DNA from: LMUY01 sp965198895
GTDB taxonomy: Bacteria; Pseudomonadota; Alphaproteobacteria; Acetobacterales; Acetobacteraceae
DNA: 64,000 nt
Assembly: GCA_965198895.1 (NCBI GenBank)
Contig: OZ240676.1
Coordinates: 2,976,001-3,040,000, forward strand
Direction of reading: 5' to 3'
Under the pieces are notes generated by a model. It was not told the origin of the DNA, ran no database searches, and was given only the letters and a program-made list of their open reading frames with translations. Below, in pieces: positions 59,623 to 64,000 of the stretch. How positions within the stretch are numbered: position 1 is the first letter of the stretch; every line of letters starts with the position of its first letter. Both the position numbers and the translations under genes were made by a program.

Positions 59623-60267
59623 ATGCGCACTGTCGCACATCTGTATGACACCTACGACCACGCCCAGAGTGTCGTCACCGCCCTCGAGTCCGCCGGCTTC
59701 TCGCATGAGAATGTGAGCATCGTGGCCAATCAGGGCGTCGCCGACACCTACAATAGCTCCACGACGGCGACGACGGGCACCTTGGCGTCCGACGTCACCA
59801 CGGCGCCGGAAGCGGCAACGGGTGCAGGCACCGGGGCCTCCATCGGCACCATCATCGGCGGCGGCGCGGGGCTGCTCGCCGGCATCGGCGCGCTCGCCAT
59901 CCCCGGCATCGGCCCGATCGTAGCGGCCGGCTGGCTGGTTGCGGCGCTGACCGGAGCGGGCGCGGGTGCCGCCGCTGGCGGGCTACTCGGCTCACTGACC
60001 GGCGCCGGGGTGCCGGAGGAGCGCGCCCATGTGTATGCCGAGGGCGTGCGCCGCGGCAGCACCCTGGTCACGGTGCGGGCTGACGACGCCCGCGTTACCG
60101 AAGCCGAGGCGATCATGGGCCGCTACAACCCGGTGGACGTCGACCAGCGTGGCAGCGACTATCGCGCGACCGGCACATGGGACCGCTTCGACGAGACGCG
60201 CGGTGCGATGACGCCGGAGGAGATGGCGGCTGAGCGGGCTCGGGTTTATCCGGGCGCTGGCGTCTAA
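59623..60267 (+). CDS. General stress protein with Gly-zipper core (YflT-like)
   Basis: 214 residues. The N-terminal VAHLYDTYDHAQSVVTALESAGFSHENVSIVANQ matches the YflT/heat-induced stress domain. The central part is a Gly/Ala-rich hydrophobic stretch (GAGLLAGIGALAIPGIGPIVAAGWLVAA) that could insert in membranes. The C-terminus has a second YflT-type strand set (RRGSTLVTVRADDARVTEAEAIMG). The role is unclear, and a stress-response link is inferred from the family. Confidence 0.7.
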   Translation: MRTVAHLYDTYDHAQSVVTALESAGFSHENVSIVANQGVADTYNSSTTATTGTLASDVTTAPEAATGAGTGASIGTIIGGGAGLLAGIGALAIPGIGPIVAAGWLVAALTGAGAGAAAGGLLGSLTGAGVPEERAHVYAEGVRRGSTLVTVRADDARVTEAEAIMGRYNPVDVDQRGSDYRATGTWDRFDETRGAMTPEEMAAERARVYPGAGV

Positions 60268-60342
60268 CCACGGCTAGGGATGGCCGGCGCCGATTGCGCG
60301 AAGGGGTAACGGTGCTACATCACCGGCAACCCGGAGGCGCAT

Positions 60343-61071
60343 ATGACCGTGACGGCGCAGGCCATCCCCATCCTGTCTGACAACTACGCCTGGCTCATCC
60401 GCGACGACCAAACTGGCTTCACCGCGGTCGTCGACCCGGCCGAAGAGGCGCCGATCGTCAGTGCCATCGAGGCAGCCGGCGGCCGGTTGGACGCGATCTT
60501 GCTGACCCATCACCACGACGATCACATCGCCGCCGTCGAGCCGATCCGCTCGCGCTACGGGGCCACGGTGATCGGGGCCACAGCCGATGCGCACCGCCTG
60601 CCGAAGTTGGACCAGGCCGTTCGCGAGGGCGACACCGTCGCGATTGGCAGCGCGTCCGCCGAGGTGATCGAGACGCCGGGCCACACGGTCGGGCACATCT
60701 CATACTTCATCGAGCCCGACGCGGTCCTGCTGTGCGGCGACACGCTGTTCAGTCTCGGCTGCGGCAAGCTGCTGGAGGGTACGGCGGCCGATATGTTCGG
60801 CAGTCTGCAGAAGCTCGCCAGATTGCCGGCTGAGTCGCTCGTCTGTTGCGGCCACGAGTACACACAGAGCAACGCGCGTTTCGCCGTGACTGAGGAGCCG
60901 GACAACACCGCTCTACGCACGCGTGCGGCGGAGGTCGCGAAGCTGCGCGAGGCCGGGCAGCCGACGATCCCAAGCCGTCTGGGAGATGAACTTCTGCAGA
61001 ACCCCTTCCTCCATGCGGCCGACGCGGCCACACTTGGCGCCATTCGCTCGCGCAAGGATCGATTCCGTTGA
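60343..61071 (+). CDS. gloB: Hydroxyacylglutathione hydrolase (glyoxalase II)
   Basis: 242 residues, metallo-beta-lactamase fold. The metal motif is LLTHHHDDHIAAV with GHTVGHIS and CGDTLFSLGCGKL, followed by the GSH-binding tail. It hydrolyses S-lactoylglutathione, freeing GSH. Its stop overlaps the TTG start of the GST gene (TTGA). Confidence 0.94.
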   Translation: MTVTAQAIPILSDNYAWLIRDDQTGFTAVVDPAEEAPIVSAIEAAGGRLDAILLTHHHDDHIAAVEPIRSRYGATVIGATADAHRLPKLDQAVREGDTVAIGSASAEVIETPGHTVGHISYFIEPDAVLLCGDTLFSLGCGKLLEGTAADMFGSLQKLARLPAESLVCCGHEYTQSNARFAVTEEPDNTALRTRAAEVAKLREAGQPTIPSRLGDELLQNPFLHAADAATLGAIRSRKDRFR

Positions 61072-61652
61072 AGCTGTTCCACTCCCCTGCAAGCCCGTTC
61101 GCCCGCAAAGTCCGGGCATGCGCCATTGCGCGCGGTATCGAGAGCCGCGTTACGCTAGTTGCGACGAGCGGTGAAAGCGCCGAGCTCGCGGCTGTGAACC
61201 CGCTCGGCAAGCTGCCCTGCCTGGTTACCGACGATGGTGTGGCGCTCTATGACAGCCGGGTGATTTGCGAGTTCCTCGACACCGAGGGCAACGTATTCCC
61301 GATGTTCCCGGAACACGGCATGCGGTACCGCGCGCTGCGGTTTCAGGCCTTGGGCGACGGCATCTCCGACGCCGCCGTGCTTCGCCGCGGCGAGCAGGGC
61401 CGCCCCTCCGAAGCTGCAAGGGATGCGGTGATCGCGACCCAGAAGAACAAGGTCACCCGGTCGCTGGACGTGCTGGAGAGTGATCCGCCGAGCCAGCACG
61501 TGGACATCGGCACCATCGCCGTGGCGTGTGCGCTGGGCTACCTCGATCTGCGCTTCCCCGCCGAACCCTGGCGCGAGGGCCGCGAGAAGCTCAGCGCCTG
61601 GTATGAGGCGGTCTTGCAACATCCCTGCCTGGCGGAGACAAAACCCGCCTGA
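61068..61652 (+). CDS. Glutathione S-transferase
   Basis: 194 residues, TTG start coupled to gloB. MKLFHSPASPFARKVRACAIARG holds the catalytic Ser near residue 9-11, with GKLPCL (cis-Pro) and YDSRVICEFLDT in the thioredoxin domain. The family type resembles the small GSTs annotated beside gloB. It works with GshB and GloB in GSH metabolism. Confidence 0.9.
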   Translation: MKLFHSPASPFARKVRACAIARGIESRVTLVATSGESAELAAVNPLGKLPCLVTDDGVALYDSRVICEFLDTEGNVFPMFPEHGMRYRALRFQALGDGISDAAVLRRGEQGRPSEAARDAVIATQKNKVTRSLDVLESDPPSQHVDIGTIAVACALGYLDLRFPAEPWREGREKLSAWYEAVLQHPCLAETKPA

Positions 61653-61659
61653 ACGAGCG

Positions 61660-62640
61660 CTATTCTTTTCGAAGAAACAAGCGGCTGCGATTGATGCGGT
61701 CGATCGCGCCCCAGGCGTATTTGTAGCCTTCGGCGCCACGCAAGAAGTGTAACTCCGCAACCCCGTCTGCTGCTGCTTGTTCCACGATGTGGCCAAGCAG
61801 CAGCGTTCCGGGGCTGGCGAACGCTTCCGCACTGGCGAAGCCACTCAGGTAGAAGAACAGGCGGCCCGGCGCGGACAGCGTGTGATAGAGCGCCGCGATC
61901 TCGCCGCCGATCCGTAGGACTTGCATCCGCAACAAGCCGGCGTTTGCCAGCCGCGGCACGGCTCGTTCGTGGAAGGCGATCACCGCCGGGTCCGCGAGTA
62001 CGCCGCCGGGTTCGCCGCGCGCAGTCCAGCGGGCCCGGTGCATTTCCAGCATCGTATTCCACAGCGCAGGCGCATCTGCGGCCGAGCCGATTTCAGCGCG
62101 CCAGCCGCCACGCCGCTCCGCCCGGTGGCGCGATTGGCGCAAGTCGCGCAGCATGCCCTTAGGAACCGCCTTCGCCACGTCGAGCACCGGGCAGGGCGTG
62201 TCCGGCAACGCTATCTCGCGCCAGCCGCCGGGCACGGTGGAGTCGAGCAACGCAGCACCTGGCGGAAGTTCGGCGAGCGTGCAGGAGGTAGCGCCGTCCA
62301 CTGTCGCGCGGGCCAGTGCGGCGTGCAGTAGCGTGTTGGCAGCATCGGGCGGGGCCGCCGGGTCGATCAGCGCGTCATGGTAATCGGTGATACCAATTCC
62401 GATTGGCAGCAGTTTGCGCTCGACGCCCTCGTCCAACACATAGAGGGGCAGCAACCCCAATAAGGCGTCACCCGACCGGAGTGTCACGACCCGGGGCTGT
62501 GCCGTGCCGAACGCGCTCCACCAGGGCAGCAGCCATGCCGTGGATTGGAACGGGGGTGACCCGGCGCGGCGCCAAAGTGCATCCCACTCGGGTGCCAACG
62601 CCTGCAACGCCGCCTCCGTGTCCAACACGGCGATCGTCAT
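61660..62640 (-). CDS. GNAT-type acyltransferase (FemAB/BioF2-like)
   Basis: 326 residues. Pattern AWLLPWWSAFGTAQPRVVTL, LLPLYVLDE, LRQSRHRAERRGGW, LHRARWTARGEPGGV and FLRGAEGYKYAWGAIDR matches the PF13480-type acetyltransferases often found in sugar-modifying clusters. It overlaps the GT4 gene by 4 nt (ATGA). The acyl donor and acceptor are unknown. Confidence 0.82.
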   Translation of the reverse strand: MTIAVLDTEAALQALAPEWDALWRRAGSPPFQSTAWLLPWWSAFGTAQPRVVTLRSGDALLGLLPLYVLDEGVERKLLPIGIGITDYHDALIDPAAPPDAANTLLHAALARATVDGATSCTLAELPPGAALLDSTVPGGWREIALPDTPCPVLDVAKAVPKGMLRDLRQSRHRAERRGGWRAEIGSAADAPALWNTMLEMHRARWTARGEPGGVLADPAVIAFHERAVPRLANAGLLRMQVLRIGGEIAALYHTLSAPGRLFFYLSGFASAEAFASPGTLLLGHIVEQAAADGVAELHFLRGAEGYKYAWGAIDRINRSRLFLRKE

Positions 62641-63668
62641 GCGCTCAGCAGCTTTTGGTATGCAGCGAAGTAGCCGGCGATCATGGCTTGCTGGCTAAAT
62701 CGCTCCCGCGCCACAGCGCGGCAGGTTTGTGGGTCGATGTCGCCGGCGTGCCCGATTGCGTCCGCCATCTCGCCGACAGACCGCACGAGGAAACCGGTGT
62801 GTCCCTCGTCCACCAGCTCCGCGAGTGCGCCGGACGGGAAGGCGATGACCGGGGTACCGCAGGCCAGCGCCTCCATCGCGACGAGTGAACTGGTTTCCGG
62901 AGCACTGCTCGGAATCAACAGGCAGCGCGCGCCGGCCAGCAGGCGCCGTTTGCGGGCGAAGCCGAGCGGGCCGAGAAAACGCCGCTGCCGGTCCAGCAAC
63001 GGCGCTACCGCCGAGGCAAAATAGTCCTGGTGGGCAGGATAGGGAAACACCTTACCCCCGATCACCAACCCAATCCCGGCCCGGTGTGCTGCCTGCAAGG
63101 CGATGTGCTGGCCCTTCTCGGAACAAATCCGCCCGAGCGTCAGAGCATAGCCGCGTTTCCCATGCCGTACCGCTCCGAGTGCTTCCACGTCGACGCCGTT
63201 CTCGATCGGCGGCAGCACGGATCGCGTGTGCGGCTGCTCCAGCAGGGCGCGGCCTTGGGCGGCGGACACGCAGTGCAGCCACGTCCCTGGCCGCGCCGGG
63301 TCGAGCGCGGCGGGACCGTACCAGGACGGCGGCAGATGCAACGTCGCGAGGACGGGAATGCCCGGCGGCGGCAAATAGGCATCGAAATCGATCCCGTGCA
63401 GATGGATCAGATCGGCGTCCGCGTTCGCCAGCACGCGACGGACCGCCGCCTGAGCCTGATGGCGCGCGGCGTCGTCCAACACGCCGCGCGCGTGCGGAAT
63501 TGCCAGCAGCTCGCCCGCGACCACGGAGCCTTCGCACGCGACCACCAACGAGCGATGCCCGGCCGCAACCAAAGCGCGATCCAACGTCGCGAGCACCTGC
63601 TCGGCGCCACCCACCGCGTCGGGGCCGACCGGAGCAAGCGGGTACGCGACGCTGAGAACGCTCAACAC
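62637..63668 (-). CDS. GT4-family glycosyltransferase
   Basis: 343 residues. N-terminal VLSVAYPLAPVGPDAVGGAE, then LIHLHGID, and the donor-binding SSAPETSSLVAMEALACGTPV with E-x7-E spacing (PETSSLVAMEAL) in a GT-B fold. It transfers a sugar from a nucleotide donor. The start GTG 63668 overlaps the end of the deacetylase gene by 7 nt; TTG 63665 is an alternative. It is part of a PIG-L/GT4/GNAT cassette. Confidence 0.88.
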   Translation of the reverse strand: MLSVLSVAYPLAPVGPDAVGGAEQVLATLDRALVAAGHRSLVVACEGSVVAGELLAIPHARGVLDDAARHQAQAAVRRVLANADADLIHLHGIDFDAYLPPPGIPVLATLHLPPSWYGPAALDPARPGTWLHCVSAAQGRALLEQPHTRSVLPPIENGVDVEALGAVRHGKRGYALTLGRICSEKGQHIALQAAHRAGIGLVIGGKVFPYPAHQDYFASAVAPLLDRQRRFLGPLGFARKRRLLAGARCLLIPSSAPETSSLVAMEALACGTPVIAFPSGALAELVDEGHTGFLVRSVGEMADAIGHAGDIDPQTCRAVARERFSQQAMIAGYFAAYQKLLSA

Positions 63669-64000
63669 AGGGTGCGCTGCGCCTCGCCCGCCAGCGCACG
63701 CCAACGCTCGCCCGTCATGCCCCACTGGTAGCGCTCGTAGTGTAGTGCCCCGGCATGGGGCGCGCTGGTGAAGTCGTAGTCCGGGGCCGCACGAAAAATT
63801 TCCTGGTCCACCCCGAACGGCTGCAGCGTCGCCGCTTGCGTCTCGAAGGCGTCCAGCATGGCGCGCTTGCGGGCTCGCTCCGGGCTCGCGAGCACGAGCG
63901 TCACCGGGGCCGAGCCCGGAAGAAAACGACCGATTGCCATACCGTCGCCGTCCGCGTGGTAGCTCGCGAATTCAAGCACAGGCAGCCCGGAATGATGCGC
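63662..64000 (-). CDS. PIG-L-family deacetylase, C-terminal part (runs off the right edge)
   Basis: About 112 residues ending ...YERYQWGMTGERWRALAGEA-QRTLC before TGA. AHHSGLPVLEFASYHADGDG at its upstream edge and VLASPERARKRAMLDAFETQAATLQPF match the C-terminal half of PIG-L/LmbE-type N-deacetylases; the metal-binding half (HPDD) is outside the window. It removes an N-acetyl group from an amino sugar. The start is not in view. Confidence 0.75.
   Translation of the reverse strand, partial: AHHSGLPVLEFASYHADGDGMAIGRFLPGSAPVTLVLASPERARKRAMLDAFETQAATLQPFGVDQEIFRAAPDYDFTSAPHAGALHYERYQWGMTGERWRALAGEAQRTLC

Overview
The window is very GC-rich, densely packed chromosome from an alphaproteobacterium. 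The evidence is a MucR/Ros zinc-finger regulator, a Mur-type Fur without the Cys motif, olsB, EipA-like and DUF1194 proteins, an lnt-xre pair and glutathione-based detoxification. The gene set fits Rhodospirillales/Acetobacteraceae best, but that placement is an inference made without any database search. I see about 70 protein genes, no rRNA or tRNA, no CRISPR array and no prophage. GTG and TTG starts and 4-bp start/stop overlaps are common. Long open frames on the opposite strand of real genes come from the GC content. || Layout. 1-10 kb: a truncated PII gene (glnB), a divergent beta-barrel porin, a two-lobed aspartic protease, an S49 peptidase, a PheC-like periplasmic protein, a His-rich secreted protein with a strong terminator, an SGNH hydrolase, a peroxiredoxin, YqgE/AlgH, a LysE exporter and a HAD phosphatase-pyrD pair. 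10-14 kb: small unknown genes around a self-cleaving LexA-like repressor, then EipA-like, VWA (DUF1194) and aldo/keto reductase genes. 14.2-15.8 kb: an IS110-family element inserted in an extragenic palindromic repeat, with a noncoding left end that can be read as a bridge RNA. 15.8-20 kb: rlmI, beta carbonic anhydrase and a GAF-PAS-GGDEF-EAL protein. 20-27.7 kb: nitrite assimilation (small unknown gene, nirB, nirD), ndk, a lipoprotein, a VOC enzyme, and divergent xseA and purD. 27.7-35 kb: acyltransferase-3, Tim44-like protein, metallophosphoesterase, glycogen phosphorylase and a CoA-transferase. || 35-43 kb: smc-dsbA, then dciA and mutY, with a MntA/HepT toxin-antitoxin remnant and an L,D-transpeptidase between the two pairs. 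43-50 kb: two MFS exporters, a desaturase, GST, DUF2237, DUF4864, a PHB-depolymerase-like esterase and a quinone reductase. 50-57 kb: nfu-rutE-tsaB-rimI, tusA divergent from mucR, fur-olsB-dehydrogenase-lnt, and xre. 58-64 kb: gshB, secreted and stress proteins, gloB-GST, and a minus-strand PIG-L deacetylase / GT4 / GNAT cassette cut by the window edge. || Joint functions: GSH synthesis and use (gshB, gloB, GSTs, peroxiredoxin); nitrogen control and nitrite reduction (glnB, nirBD); envelope and lipoprotein maturation (lnt, olsB, L,D-transpeptidase, desaturase); replication, segregation and repair (smc, dciA, mutY, xseA); and tRNA/ribosome modification (tsaB, rimI, rlmI, tusA). At least four extragenic palindrome families lie between genes, and in three places such a repeat supplies the 3' end or stop codon of a gene.
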